Source: Biscogniauxia marginata
Lineage: Eukaryota > Ascomycota > Sordariomycetes > Xylariales > Xylariaceae
Assembly (NCBI GenBank): GCA_022695795.1
Contig: MU404233.1
Span: forward strand, 1-47,286
Length of the DNA stretch: 47,286 nt
Direction: 5' to 3'
In this document: in pieces, positions 20,450-30,224 of the stretch
How the letters are laid out: every line of letters starts with the position of its first letter
How positions within the stretch are numbered: the first letter of the stretch is position 1
The notes under the pieces: model-generated
The model's input: the letters and a program-made list of their open reading frames with translations, nothing else
Databases searched by the model: none
What the model was told of the DNA's origin: nothing
Position numbers and translations under genes: made by a program

Positions 20450-22384
20450 ATGGCTGACATTGCTTCGGTGCAAGAAAAGTACGCGGCAGAAGCCGTGAAG
20501 CGCGTGCGCCCTGAGGGAATCGCCCAGTACCAAGTGCTTTCAGCGAGCAGCTCTGAACGGCTGCGACATCTAGTTGATGATATCTGGGCTGATCACGCCG
20601 CTCTCGACGCTCAACCCATCGCGCTTCAATCTGGGGACTCCCCTAAGTTTCTGATCATCGGTGCGGGAATATGCGGCTTCCTTGGCGCTGTTAGGCTCAT
20701 CCAACAGGGCTTCACCGCCGACCAGATACGATTTGTCGAATCTGCTGGTGGAATTGGAGGAACATGGTACTGGAATCGGTACCCCGGGCTGCATTGTGAT
20801 GTCGAGAGCTATGTTTATTTACCGCTGCTCGAGGAGATGGGCTTCACGCCTTCGCAGAAATATGCTCCGGGTGTGGAGATTCGAAACTACCTTTCCGAAG
20901 TTGCTAAGAAGTACGACCTAACTGACAAGATCCTCTTCCGCACCCAGGTGAACAAATTAGAGTGGGACGATACTGCTCGCATCTGGAAGGCCGAATTAAC
21001 CTCAAAAAGAGGTCCCCAGGGTCAGGACATATCTCATCTAGAAGTGAACGCCGAATTTGTTTATCTAACTGCTGGGCTTCTAACTACGCCACAAGTACCT
21101 AAGCTTTCTGGTGTTGGTCTTGAAGGCTTCAAGGGAGACATTTTCCATACATCACTATGGAACTATGATGTTACTGGTGGTTCACCCGAACATGTCTTTT
21201 CGGATATGTCGAAGCTCTCAGATAAGAGAGTGGGCATCATCGGCACTGGTGCAACCGCAATCCAGGCGGTACCGTGCTTGGCCCAGTATTCGAAGGAGCT
21301 GTACGTGTTTCAGCGCACGCCAAGCGCGGTCTACTCCCGAGGGCAGCGAGAAACAACCGCGGCCGAATGGGCACAGATTGCTAGTCACCCGGGGTGGCAG
21401 GAGGAACGGATGCGGAACTTTGCCGGGAAGATCTCTCACACCCTACCACCCGAGGCTCCGGACCTCGTTAATGACGAGTGGTCCAAGCAACCAGCTTATT
21501 CGGCGCTGACCGGCGACCCAAAATACGCGGTTGTCGGCCCAGAGCAGGTCCCAGAACTTATAGGTCATTACCTGGCACTAGACGCCGAAAACAGTGCCAG
21601 GCTACGGAAACGGGTTTCGGAAATCGTCCAGGACAAGACCACCGCCGAGAAATTGACCCCGTGGTATCCAGTCTGGTGCAAGCGTCCGACCTTCAGCGAC
21701 ACATACCTACAGGCGTTCAACCAATCCCACGTCCACCTCGTCGACACGAACGGTAAGGGCGTCGACAGCGTGACGCCGCAGGGCTTAGTTGTCGGCGACA
21801 AGGAGTACCCGCTAGATATTATCGTGCTCGCCACGGGCTACAGATCACCAATAGTCGGTAGTATGGATCCATCCGCGCGTGCGGGCGTCAAGGTATTCGG
21901 GAGGAACGGGAGGGACATGTCGGACAAGGTACAGAAGGAAGGGCTGTCCACCTTGCATGGCAACTCGAGCAACGGCTTCCCGAACCTGTTCTGGCCGGGC
22001 CCGATCCAGTCGGGCACGGCGGCGAACCATCAGCACGTGCTCGACACCCACTCTAAGCTCATGGCATACATCGTGGGCGCGGCGCACGAGCAGGCGGGCG
22101 GCAAGACGAAGACGGGCGTCGTCGTCGAGGTCGAGAGCGCGGCCGAGGACGCGTGGAGCGTGCGCATCATGCAGGGCGCCGCGCGGTTCGCGGTCATGAC
22201 GGTGTGCACGCCGAGCTACGTCACCGGCGAGACCCACGGGGCGCCGAAGCTTGGCAGCCAGGAGGAGATGAACAAGGCCGCGCGCTCGGCTAGCTGGGGC
22301 GGGGGGCTGATCACGTTCATTGAGGAGGTGGAGAAGTGGCGGGACGAAGGCAAGCTCAGCGGCATCAAGATCAGTGTTCCGTGA
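20450..22384 (+). CDS. Baeyer-Villiger-type FAD monooxygenase, 644 aa
   Basis: Single exon, ATG at 20450. First Rossmann motif GAGICG at 71-76 (FAD). GGTWYWNRYPGLHCDVES at about 103-120 is the hallmark segment of type I Baeyer-Villiger monooxygenases. The BVMO signature FxGxxxHxxxW is present (F227, G229, H233, W237). The second dinucleotide motif GTGATA (265-270) binds NADPH, and LATGYRSP near the C-terminal third is the usual ATG motif. Such enzymes insert oxygen next to a ketone carbonyl, giving esters or lactones, using NADPH and O2. The length fits the longer fungal group related to 4-hydroxyacetophenone and cyclopentadecanone monooxygenases. All key motifs are intact. The last 530 bases are strikingly GC-rich compared with the first half. 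It is likely a tailoring enzyme of the accessory block; the substrate is unknown. Confidence 0.93.
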   Translation: MADIASVQEKYAAEAVKRVRPEGIAQYQVLSASSSERLRHLVDDIWADHAALDAQPIALQSGDSPKFLIIGAGICGFLGAVRLIQQGFTADQIRFVESAGGIGGTWYWNRYPGLHCDVESYVYLPLLEEMGFTPSQKYAPGVEIRNYLSEVAKKYDLTDKILFRTQVNKLEWDDTARIWKAELTSKRGPQGQDISHLEVNAEFVYLTAGLLTTPQVPKLSGVGLEGFKGDIFHTSLWNYDVTGGSPEHVFSDMSKLSDKRVGIIGTGATAIQAVPCLAQYSKELYVFQRTPSAVYSRGQRETTAAEWAQIASHPGWQEERMRNFAGKISHTLPPEAPDLVNDEWSKQPAYSALTGDPKYAVVGPEQVPELIGHYLALDAENSARLRKRVSEIVQDKTTAEKLTPWYPVWCKRPTFSDTYLQAFNQSHVHLVDTNGKGVDSVTPQGLVVGDKEYPLDIIVLATGYRSPIVGSMDPSARAGVKVFGRNGRDMSDKVQKEGLSTLHGNSSNGFPNLFWPGPIQSGTAANHQHVLDTHSKLMAYIVGAAHEQAGGKTKTGVVVEVESAAEDAWSVRIMQGAARFAVMTVCTPSYVTGETHGAPKLGSQEEMNKAARSASWGGGLITFIEEVEKWRDEGKLSGIKISVP

Positions 22385-22854
22385 GGGACGGTGGTAGAGA
22401 CTTCCAGTTGAACGACCACGAACAAACCCTAGGCGTGTTAATAGTTCCAAGACGTTATATTCATCACTTCAACTAGCATGATAGATGTACTCCCTAGCTT
22501 TATCTGAAGGAGCGTTATGATTTGAATAATACCTACTAACTCATATGGAATTCAACATGCCGCCCAATCTCTCGTCTGTGTTATCAATTTAGAACCCTCT
22601 CCGCTCAGAACCTTACAAGTGTTGGGTTAAGATGGGCTTGGAAACTAGGAGTAAGGTTAGTAGTGTTGATGAAGTAGTTGTATCAACAGTCTGATCTAGG
22701 CATATATTGACCATCACATCCCTTGAACATGACGCATTCTCCAGGCGGTTGAAAATTTGGTGCCCTTAGAAACCTGAAGATTCATCCCATAATATTACGT
22801 CTCCCAAGGCGGCGGGTGGCTCCTAATGTTGAATCACATCAGCTTCGATATTGA
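22385..22854. other. Convergent intergenic spacer
   Basis: This 470-bp spacer lies between two genes that end towards each other. Nothing beyond expected 3' untranslated sequence is seen. Confidence 0.6.
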
Positions 22855-23775
22855 TCACCGATCGCAATAACCATCCTGTGAACTCATGAAACATTTGGTA
22901 TCGCAATTATCTCCCCTGCTAGGACAGACATCAATCACATCACACAACTCCAAACTTGAATCACCAATTTGTTCAAGTTCATCACCTCTACTACCTTGGG
23001 GTGTATCTAGACTATGGGCTTGCCATGATTTTCGTGGTTCTCTCCGGTAGAAGCGACCGGGTATAGGCTCGCATGTCGGCGGCACCGGAAGAAACCCCCA
23101 GAGAGACCAAGGGTGAAAGTGAAGTTTGTATCCAGCGGGGCACTCAACGGTGTAGCCCTCGGAGCAGTACCCGTTCTCTGGGCACTCGTCGCAAGTCGGG
23201 CTGTACTGACCAAAAATTGACGATGCGTTGGTCATTCCGGTCTCTTGGTCACAAAAGCCAGCGTCTATCTTGGCTTTACGATAGGTAAGGGCAACAGCTA
23301 TAGATATCAAAGCGACAAAAACTAGAAGGCATTTCTGGAATGTCCACTCTTGTCCTGTGGCGCTTGGCTTGCGCCGTCGAGTTCTCTGAACAGCAGTTGA
23401 ATCACCGGATTTTGTCAGGCCCGCCCCTTTGGGTGGATTTTCTGGCTCACGAGAACTGTACTTTGTGGCTGGCGGGATGTTTTTTAGGGCAGCCAGCATA
23501 TCAACGTCGACCAGTCCCGGAGATTTCTTCAACTTGGGGATATGAACCACGTCGAACTTGGTGCCGGCAACTTCATACGTAATCGTCTGAACCGAATGGA
23601 CACGACGGGAGGCGGAGGGAGCTGGACATTGTACCCGCAATGGCAAATTATTTCCAGGTTTGCGCTGCTCACAACATCTACCATACTTGTCTTCGTTGAC
23701 GTCTTGCAGCGCATACTGCATAGATTTCCTCTGGGCCCCTTGGAATGGATCATTATTGTCAGAGCTGCCGTTCAT
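22855..23775 (-). CDS. Single-pass membrane protein with partial MSC (Man1/Src1 C-terminal-like) region, 306 aa
   Basis: The first true ATG of the frame is at 23775. Residues 1-140 are polar with no recognised domain and end in a basic RTRRRKP (131-137), which could be a nuclear signal. A membrane helix lies at about 148-166. The following Cys-rich segment (CDECPENGYCSEG, then ECPAGYKLHFHPWSLWGFLP and VPPTCEP, 195-236) closely resembles the lumenal start of the MSC domain (PF09402) of inner nuclear membrane proteins Src1/Heh1 and Man1. Unlike those proteins it lacks an N-terminal HeH/LEM helix pair, a second membrane helix, and most of the MSC domain: it ends about 70 residues later with an unrelated Cys-rich tail. 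It is either a truncated, divergent paralogue or a gene whose 3' exon I failed to see. A role at the nuclear envelope is an inference only. Confidence 0.6.
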   Translation of the reverse strand: MNGSSDNNDPFQGAQRKSMQYALQDVNEDKYGRCCEQRKPGNNLPLRVQCPAPSASRRVHSVQTITYEVAGTKFDVVHIPKLKKSPGLVDVDMLAALKNIPPATKYSSREPENPPKGAGLTKSGDSTAVQRTRRRKPSATGQEWTFQKCLLVFVALISIAVALTYRKAKIDAGFCDQETGMTNASSIFGQYSPTCDECPENGYCSEGYTVECPAGYKLHFHPWSLWGFLPVPPTCEPIPGRFYRREPRKSWQAHSLDTPQGSRGDELEQIGDSSLELCDVIDVCPSRGDNCDTKCFMSSQDGYCDR

Positions 23776-25186
23776 TGCTGCCAATTATTGAGAGAAATTG
23801 TAAACAAGTAGCGCTTCCCTGTTGAAATGGTCTGTCTTTCACAATAGGGGACGGATTCGTTGCGGATGTGCTCTCTAGTACGCTAACTTCAGGCAAAACA
23901 ATAGATACTCAAAAATATATTTGATGTGTGGAGGTTATACTGGGAGAGCAAGGTGGGAAACCAATTTCTTTTGTATATTGTAGTTTCTTTGAGATTCGCT
24001 GTGTGCCACAACTACACAATATGCTAGAACGTTCCAATAAAGTAAAGAAAAGACATGGCCACAACTACAAGTGAATACTAGGTTAGAAACTCCTAGAATG
24101 AGCTATATTAACTAAAAATTTCAGATGGTATCCATGTTCCAGTGCTATACGTTATCTCTTTCATGTTGTCAATGTTTGTTCGTTTCATAAAATCAAACTC
24201 TTTAGCTTCCAGTCACAGCGCGAGGGAAATCTAACAATGTTTCAGTAAATGGACCAAATCCGCTGCCATTAACAGCACCAAAAAGTGGCAATAGAGGGAG
24301 AAGCAATCGAGGTGGCTTCCTGGTTCTTCCGAGACTATTCCGGAGCTATCAGTGTTGATGTTAATTTGTTGTAATAGCATTTAAGATGACTATCGCGAAG
24401 AAAAAAGTGACTTCACTAAACATTCACGCGAAATACTTGGGGCACTCACCAAATCACAAGGCAAACAAGTGAATAATAGGTTGCTGGGAAAAGATATCTC
24501 CGGGAGTACTATATTTAGGGTAGAAGGAGATGTCTATTTTCTTTCCCCCTATTCCTCACGCGGATCGAGTTATTCTAGTAGATATATCTATATATCACAC
24601 CTGTTCGCTCCGTTCACTACCTAACCCTTTCCAACTTTCGGGTTGCCCATAATATCCTCACTTATTCTCCCGACTTCATTTACTACTAGACTATTAACTT
24701 TGCCAAGCGCCATGTCGTCTCTTGGACCTGGACAGCTTGTCAAAGGCATGGGCTGGGATTACCGCGTCGCCAAGCTATCTCCGAGCCGGAGGCAATGGAT
24801 TGCATGAAGATGTCCACCGTCTGAAAAGCCGGGAATTTTCGGCACGAGGAGAATGATTTCGAGATCCTCAAATGGTTATTTGTGTTGTATCAACTGTCTC
24901 TAGACTCCAAGGTTAACTAGCATCACGAGGCATAAAATGACATAGAATTTTGTGTTGAAATATCTAGAATGTTGTGCGGGATATCTAACACCTGTCTCAA
25001 AAGTATACCGTAGCGATGAATAAGGAACAACAGTATGAGAAGAAAATCCTTTGCAACACGGCCAGGATGTGAGTGATTATTGAGTGGCCATGTTACGACC
25101 CGTACGCTCACCATCGGCGTGGCAGATTAGGAGCGCGGAATCGTTCATGTGGCAGCAAGATAGGCGCAGGCTTGTGCACCCGCCCA
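23776..25186. other. Intergenic region with a truncated reading frame
   Basis: Apart from the short frame at 24712-24807, nothing coding is seen. A CT-rich, leader-like stretch at about 24540-24710 precedes that frame. AT-rich non-coding sequence fills 23880-24540. Confidence 0.55.
24712..24807 (+). pseudogene. Possible truncated gene start, 31 codons
   Basis: An ATG preceded by a CT-rich, promoter-like leader starts a frame (MSSLGPGQLVKGMGWDYRVA...) that stops after 31 codons at 24805. Its style recalls the N-terminus of fungal kinase-like proteins (xGQxVxGxxWxYRxxK), but the resemblance is loose. Further protein-like words follow in another frame, around 24830-24890. This suggests a gene broken by deletion or frameshift. 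Small introns were not excluded. Confidence 0.3.
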
Positions 25187-26657
25187 TCAAAATGGATTGG
25201 CCGTGTAAGCCTTCTCAGCCTCTTCGTAAGCATCATACGACCAAATCCAGCGTTGCTCTTTGGGGTGTGTCCTGCACGTTCCGCATTTGTTAAAGATGAC
25301 CACTCAAAAATGTTACAGTGTTACTCAACCTGCTTACCAGTCTGAATCAGAGTGAAAGCTACGGCTCAATTCCGCAGCTCGAACTGTTCGAAGTCTCTCA
25401 TCTGATGTGTGAAAGTATTCCGCATGCTTACGTGTCTCGTCTAGCATACGAGCTGTCCGCACTATCCTTAAATCTTCATACATTGCCGTAGCCTTCGGAA
25501 TCTGGTCCTTGCATGTAACTCGACCCAGCAGGTATCCAAGGATAGCGGCATCCTCTAGGCCTAGATTGAGGCCTTGGGCCATGTAGGGAAGAATGGCATG
25601 GCAGCAGTCGCCCCCCATAACTGTTGTACCTTGAGGGGAGCGCCATGTCCCAAGTGGCGGCACTACAGTCATATTAGCTTCTACTCTCTCGCCTATAGTA
25701 TACAGTATATACATTGCATAAGTCTCCATTTGTGGACACGCTCAACGGTTCCTAATATCTTGTTCAATCTGCGACACTAATGAGCCTGGGCCACAAGTTC
25801 TTGGATAGTGGAACGCTGGTGGATGAGACTCACATCGGATCCCATCCCTCGAAATGTTTTCTCATCTCGGGCAGTTCAGCTGCCATCTTCGAATCCTGGC
25901 CCTCTCTGATGTCATCTTGGACAAGTAGAACAATGTTGAGCTGTCTAGTACCACGAACTGGATAAGCCACAGCATGAGAACGCGGGCCGATCCAGATGCG
26001 GATCATGGGCTCGTGCATCCATGTTTGCAGATCCTTCTCTCCGCTTAACTGATCGTAGTCAACAGTAATGCGATAGGCCATGTCACCCGTTGGCTCAGGG
26101 TCCACTCGTTTGCCAATTACATGTGATCTGAGGGAGGACCAAACGCCCCCAGCAACGATCACGATGTCTCCTTTGTGTGTCCCCTTCTGAGTGTTGACTG
26201 CGGGCTTTGATATATCAACCTCATTGACGCGGGTGGAGTAGAGGATCTCAACACCGAGCTCGCGTGCTCGATGAACGAGACTAGTCTGGAGATCCCTCCG
26301 GTGCATGGTCCACAAGGGATGGCCGTAGCGCCGGTTGATTTCGACATCGTAGTCCTGCCTCTGAGCAAGAAGTGTTCCATCATAATCACGTATCTGAAGG
26401 GCTGTCGGTGCCGCCACCAGAGGCTCGAGAATGTTTGATAGACCCCATTTGGCCCAAAGCCTTGTGCCGTTGGGCGAGCTTTGTAAGCCGGCACCGATTT
26501 CATGGGGTCCCGAGTGTGCTTCGAAGATAGTGACTTGATGGCTAGCCAAGGCTACTGAGATAGCTGCCGCAAGACCGAAGAGGCCACCTCCAACAATTAG
26601 GACCTTCAACTGGACGATGTTTTCGGGTCGAGAGCCAAGAAGAGTCTCGCCAGCCAT
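25187..26657 (-). CDS. FAD-dependent monooxygenase (salicylate hydroxylase-like), 429 aa, 4 exons
   Basis: Exons run 26657-25834, 25768-25713, 25662-25338 and 25271-25187. Every junction is GT...AG and keeps frame; the small exon 2 (NKILGTVERVHKWRLMQ) and last exon (HPKEQRWIWSYD...) restore conserved segments. Group A flavoprotein monooxygenase (PF01494): GGGLFG at 23-28 binds FAD; E46 ends the second strand; R120/R121-D122 follow in MHRRDL; the GD motif is GGDCCH at 310-315. These enzymes use NAD(P)H and O2 to hydroxylate aromatic or related substrates. One oddity: the ADG of the usual IGADG motif is AGG here (169-171), losing the conserved Asp. No signal peptide; cytosolic. It is divergent from the O-methyltransferase gene, suggesting joint control. 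Confidence 0.9.
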
Positions 26658-27399
26658 CGTGAAGTTACCAGTCTTACTGCTGTAAGTTATCAGCTTCGTG
26701 GATCTCTGGGAAAGGTTTGTACAATCTACTCATAAAACAATAATCGACAAGCTCATTACAATTTTCTTAGTAAAAACTGTCGTAGACGGAGAAGGGAATT
26801 ATAACGCGCATTGAGAATAATATTGCGATTTGCCTGTACGACAGGAGGTGATTTCCACTGAGTGCTGATATCAGCTGGATGATTTTTAACCACGCTAGAT
26901 GCCGTGCTCCACGACGATGTTACGAGGTGGTTAAGGCTTGCATATGTATGAATACGGAAGCCCCAATAGGGGGATAAGTACTTGGATCAGCATTAAAACA
27001 TGCTGGGATGGGAGTGTTATTGCATTAGGGTTATCTCCGATCGAGTACTCGAAAGATGCAGTTGATGACTCCATTAATGCAGATTAATAGTAATAGCAAG
27101 GGGCAGGGAAACTGAGTAAGATAATTATCAGCTGATCAAAAAGGCAGTGTAGACTGCATACATTTTGTGTAGGGTTGCGTGTCACAGGAATTCCTGTTTA
27201 TGTCAGCATTGCAGATGTAGGGAGAACAAGTTCCCTACCCGATACAGCAACCCTAATGATTAAATAAGAGCCTTTAAGTCGTACATGAGTTAAAACTGAA
27301 CAATACGTTCAAAATACGACTAGTAACTTCTGCTTGTTTTTCAATGTTCATTACATTTATGCTCATCGATTCGATTAAACTTCAAATAGAGTCAGAGAA
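26658..27399. promoter_or_regulatory. Shared divergent promoter, FAD monooxygenase and O-methyltransferase
   Basis: The 742-bp spacer separates two start codons facing away from each other, the typical arrangement of co-regulated pathway genes in fungi. The sequence is AT-leaning. No convincing zinc-cluster (CGG...CCG) site or TATA box could be singled out by eye. Confidence 0.5.
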
Positions 27400-28605
27400 A
27401 TGATTGCCAATACGAAATCCGAGGACCTGCTGTCTCTAGTCGCTGAACTCAGTAGACTTACCGCAGCGACCTACACGCCAAACAGGGGCTTCGCTACTCC
27501 AGATGCAAGTAGAACTTTTGCTGGCATTGTCGAGAACCTGGGCGTCAGCGCGCGCGATCCTGCAGAGAACGTCTACTACCTTGCGACAAGGACAGCCCAA
27601 AACTCAGCTATCCGCTGCGCCATCGAACTGGGCATCTTCCAGCTCATGACGCAAGGCAGCAGCCCAAAGAGTGCAGACGAGCTCGCTGCATCTTCAGGAG
27701 CTGAATCGGCGCTGGTAGAGCGTCTCATGAGAACTCTTGTTGGCTGCGGCGTCTTCGAAGAGGCTGGCCAGCGCTTGTATCAGAATAACAGGTTGTCAAG
27801 AGCTTTCTCTGGTCAGAACAACCGGGACATGTTCCAGCAGATGTACGACTTCGTCGGCAAGGGGGCCTACGTGCTTCCCACATTCTTAAAGGAGACCGGG
27901 TGGAAGAATCCCGAAGGTTACGAGAAATCTGCCATCAATATTGGGCTAGGTATCTCACAGGGGGGATTTTGGGAGTGGCTATCGGCTGATCCGACGCGCC
28001 AGGCCCTTTTTAATAGCGGCATGCAAAGTCGACCCAATGCTATCAATGTTGCCACCCTTTACAAATTCGACGAAGAGCTCAATTGTGGTCTCAAAGACGA
28101 TGAGGTCACACTTGTGGATATCGGAGGTGGACGTGGCCATGCCCTGATCGAGATCAAGCAGGCATTCCCTGGACTTCGTGGCCGGTTGGTGTTGCAGGAT
28201 CAGGAGACCGTTATCCAAGAGGCTATTTCTCAAGGTTTGCCTGACTATATCGAGCCTCAGGCCGCATCATTCTTCGAGCCCAATCCGGTTCGGAATGCCC
28301 GCGCATATTACTACCGCCGCATTTTCCATGACTGGTCTGACCCCATTGCCGTTAAGATCTTGTCCAGCACCGTGGCAGCCATGGGACCTGAGAGTCGTGT
28401 ACTCATCGCTGATATCTCTATGCCGCTGGCCGATGCTCCCTGGTCTATGGCCGTACAAGACCTCAATATGATGGTCCTTGGCGGCATAGAACGCACGGAG
28501 GAGCAATGGCTTTCTCTACTAAGTAAAGCCGGACTTGCACTGACTAAGGTCTGGAAGGCTGAAGGGAGCAACCATGTAATCATTGAGAGTCGGCTTCGCG
28601 TCTAA
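27400..28605 (+). CDS. SAM-dependent O-methyltransferase (family 2), 401 aa
   Basis: Single exon, ATG at 27400. The N-terminal region (about 55-135) is the winged-helix dimerisation domain of plant/fungal-type O-methyltransferases. The catalytic PF00891 domain follows: SAM-binding motif LVDIGGGRGH at 238-247, then LVLQDQ near 264-269 (acidic residue binding the ribose), and RRIFHDWSD with the catalytic-base His H310. The family transfers methyl groups from S-adenosylmethionine to hydroxyls of aromatic polyketides, flavonoids and similar phenols; sterigmatocystin and aflatoxin pathway methyltransferases are relatives. No truncation is seen. Together with the adjacent divergent FAD hydroxylase it suggests a hydroxylation-then-methylation pair acting on one scaffold. 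The substrate is unknown. Confidence 0.93.
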   Translation: MIANTKSEDLLSLVAELSRLTAATYTPNRGFATPDASRTFAGIVENLGVSARDPAENVYYLATRTAQNSAIRCAIELGIFQLMTQGSSPKSADELAASSGAESALVERLMRTLVGCGVFEEAGQRLYQNNRLSRAFSGQNNRDMFQQMYDFVGKGAYVLPTFLKETGWKNPEGYEKSAINIGLGISQGGFWEWLSADPTRQALFNSGMQSRPNAINVATLYKFDEELNCGLKDDEVTLVDIGGGRGHALIEIKQAFPGLRGRLVLQDQETVIQEAISQGLPDYIEPQAASFFEPNPVRNARAYYYRRIFHDWSDPIAVKILSSTVAAMGPESRVLIADISMPLADAPWSMAVQDLNMMVLGGIERTEEQWLSLLSKAGLALTKVWKAEGSNHVIIESRLRV

Positions 28606-29926
28606 GTCACAATCATAGAGAAATGAAGGATCTGAAGCTCCTGTTAATAATTGTCAAGTGATTGAGAAGGTGCAAAACAGACTTGAGAAGATGGGAGTGT
28701 AGGGGCCAATGTAGAACCAGAATAATCGCCAGCGAGCTCCCCCAGCGCCCTTGGGGCGTCATTGAGCCTTGAATATCCAGTAGTCGCTCTTAGGCCCGTG
28801 ACATTAATCTATATCCATTTATGCTTCGTTGTTACTATGATATCATACCACTCTGGCATTAAGTTGTATTATGATCTTAAGAGCCCAGCATAGACTTCAC
28901 TGATATGATCTCCTCTCATAGTATTCTAATGAACCCAAATCATCGTGACTATTATACGAACTGTCATTTTGTATTAACGTTGGCTATTTTTATAACTACT
29001 TTTAAATGACAGCTCATGATGGTTTTCTTTAGGTTACTAGTTTTCCAACATGTTCTAACAGATGAAGCCTTTCAAAGTTGTCACCTGCATAGAAATCTAC
29101 TTCTTGATTTGCAGCAGCCATGAGGCATCCACCATGTCTCGCATCAGATCGGGCTTTCAAGGATTCATCTCTCTTTCACTCATCAGCCCCATTTAGAAAT
29201 AACGCAATCCTAGCCACACCGCCTCTTTCAACCCCTCCAAGGATCATATGAGAGGGATTTAAAGGATAATGTGGTTGCACAGACATGAACTATGTGGAAA
29301 AAGAAGTGCGTGGCTGGGAGATATTCGCCGCTGGTTGGTAAACCACTTACGTGTGAATCAACTCTACACATCAGCATGGAGATCGGCGTCTTCTTTTGAG
29401 GCTGGCGAAAAGGGACTAGAATTAAATTTGGATTCATGTGTCAAGAGCCTTAGCATCGGCCTTAGCACCGGCAAGGCTGAACACTAGTACAAAGGCCATG
29501 AGAACAAAGGGGATATTTTATGTGAACATAAACCGCTCTCTTTATACCTGTAGCTCGAGGCCTACGCGTAATAACATTGTCGATACCTTTACCTATGGTC
29601 TACATTGTTATACCATAACGATTAAGCGTCTAGACTGCTGACATGTATGTCTCACTTTATGTTGTGCCACGTTACGCTATGATGATATTGTTAACGTCCG
29701 AAGGACGTGACTATCTACTAAGTACATAGTCCCGTTTTTGACGCGCAGCAATGGCGCATAAGACGACTAAAGTACCGAAACAGAGCTAGTATATCGCTTG
29801 ACATAAGAGATCCTCCGCTTCTTGCTTAAACATTACTTAATATCGGGTGGTATATTAATTAATTAGTGTCGGCGTTAACTAGTAATACCGCTTCGGTTAA
29901 CTTATGTTAGAAAAAAACCTCGCCCC
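28606..29926. other. Intergenic region, no supported gene
   Basis: About 1.3 kb with only short frames of non-protein composition. A perfect short hairpin (ACGTCC/GGACGT with GAA loop) lies at about 29694-29708, just after a TGTTAACG word that resembles an LTR start, but no matching end was found. Decayed transposon sequence is likely in the right half. Confidence 0.5.
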
Positions 29927-30054
29927 TGTGACGGCTGAGGGTCGTCACATGGCATATAGTCCAACCTACCTGGTATCAAGTTAGGGAACTTGATATTCTG
30001 TTACCCTTTTGGGAGCGGGGTGATTAGTGTGGTTGGCTAGTCACTGCCGTGACA
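29927..30054 (+). mobile_element. Short TG...CA element with 5-bp target duplication, solo-LTR-like (128 bp)
   Basis: It begins TGTGACGGC and ends GCCGTGACA, so its ends are an inverted repeat with one mismatch. It is flanked by the perfect duplication GCCCC at 29922-29926 and 30055-30059. TG...CA ends and a 5-bp duplication are those of LTR elements. Near each end a local hairpin is seen: TGTGACG...CGTCACA at 29927-29949, and GGCTAGTCAC with GTGACAGCC at 30034-30057. It has no coding capacity. A very short solo LTR or a terminal-repeat miniature element both fit. Confidence 0.7.
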
Positions 30055-30146
30055 GCCCCACTAATAAGCGAAGTACAGTTCGGTATTATCATTACCGATA
30101 AATACCCGGGAAAAACCTAAGCCGACCAAGGGGTCATGTACAGTTT
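30055..30146. other. Spacer between the TG...CA element and the tRNA-like unit
   Basis: About 90 bases with a small hairpin-prone stretch (CGGTATTATCATTACCG at about 30081-30097). It may be part of the sequence into which the TG...CA element inserted. No coding potential. Confidence 0.4.
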
Positions 30147-30150
30147 AAAA
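30147..30150 (-). terminator. TTTT run, possible RNA polymerase III terminator
   Basis: On the minus strand a TTTT run follows directly after the last of four T-arm repeats. It is the expected stop for a Pol III transcript started from the A and B boxes of the tRNA-like unit, giving an RNA of about 140 nt. Confidence 0.4.
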
Positions 30151-30151
30151 C

Positions 30152-30224
30152 CACAGCGGGATTCGAACCCACAGCGGGAATTCAAACCCACAGCGGGATT
30201 CGAACCCACAGCGGGATTCGAACC
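30152..30224 (-). repeat. Four tandem copies of a tRNA T-arm/acceptor unit
   Basis: Copies lie at 30152-30169, 30170-30188, 30189-30206 and 30207-30224. Three are identical 18-mers; the copy at 30170-30188 is 19 bases, with one extra base and one G-to-A change. On the minus strand each identical copy supplies GGTTCGAATCC, a perfect B box, plus the CTGTGG acceptor strand. The copy nearest the tRNA-like body is its own T-arm. Confidence 0.95.

Noticed and set aside
21845..22450. 201-codon minus-strand frame opposite the BVMO 3' end
   Set aside because: Antisense shadow of GC-rich coding sequence; Arg/Ala/His-rich with no recognisable motif.
29228..29437. 69-codon minus-strand frame as a small secreted protein
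   Set aside because: No signal peptide at its start, and no cysteine pattern or leader sequence supports it.
29689..29876. TGTTAACG...GTTAAC as another LTR-type element
   Set aside because: No matching CA end and no target duplication could be found.
30152..30224. Four 18-bp repeats as a CRISPR array
   Set aside because: The repeats are directly adjacent without spacers and are tRNA T-arm sequence in a eukaryotic genome.
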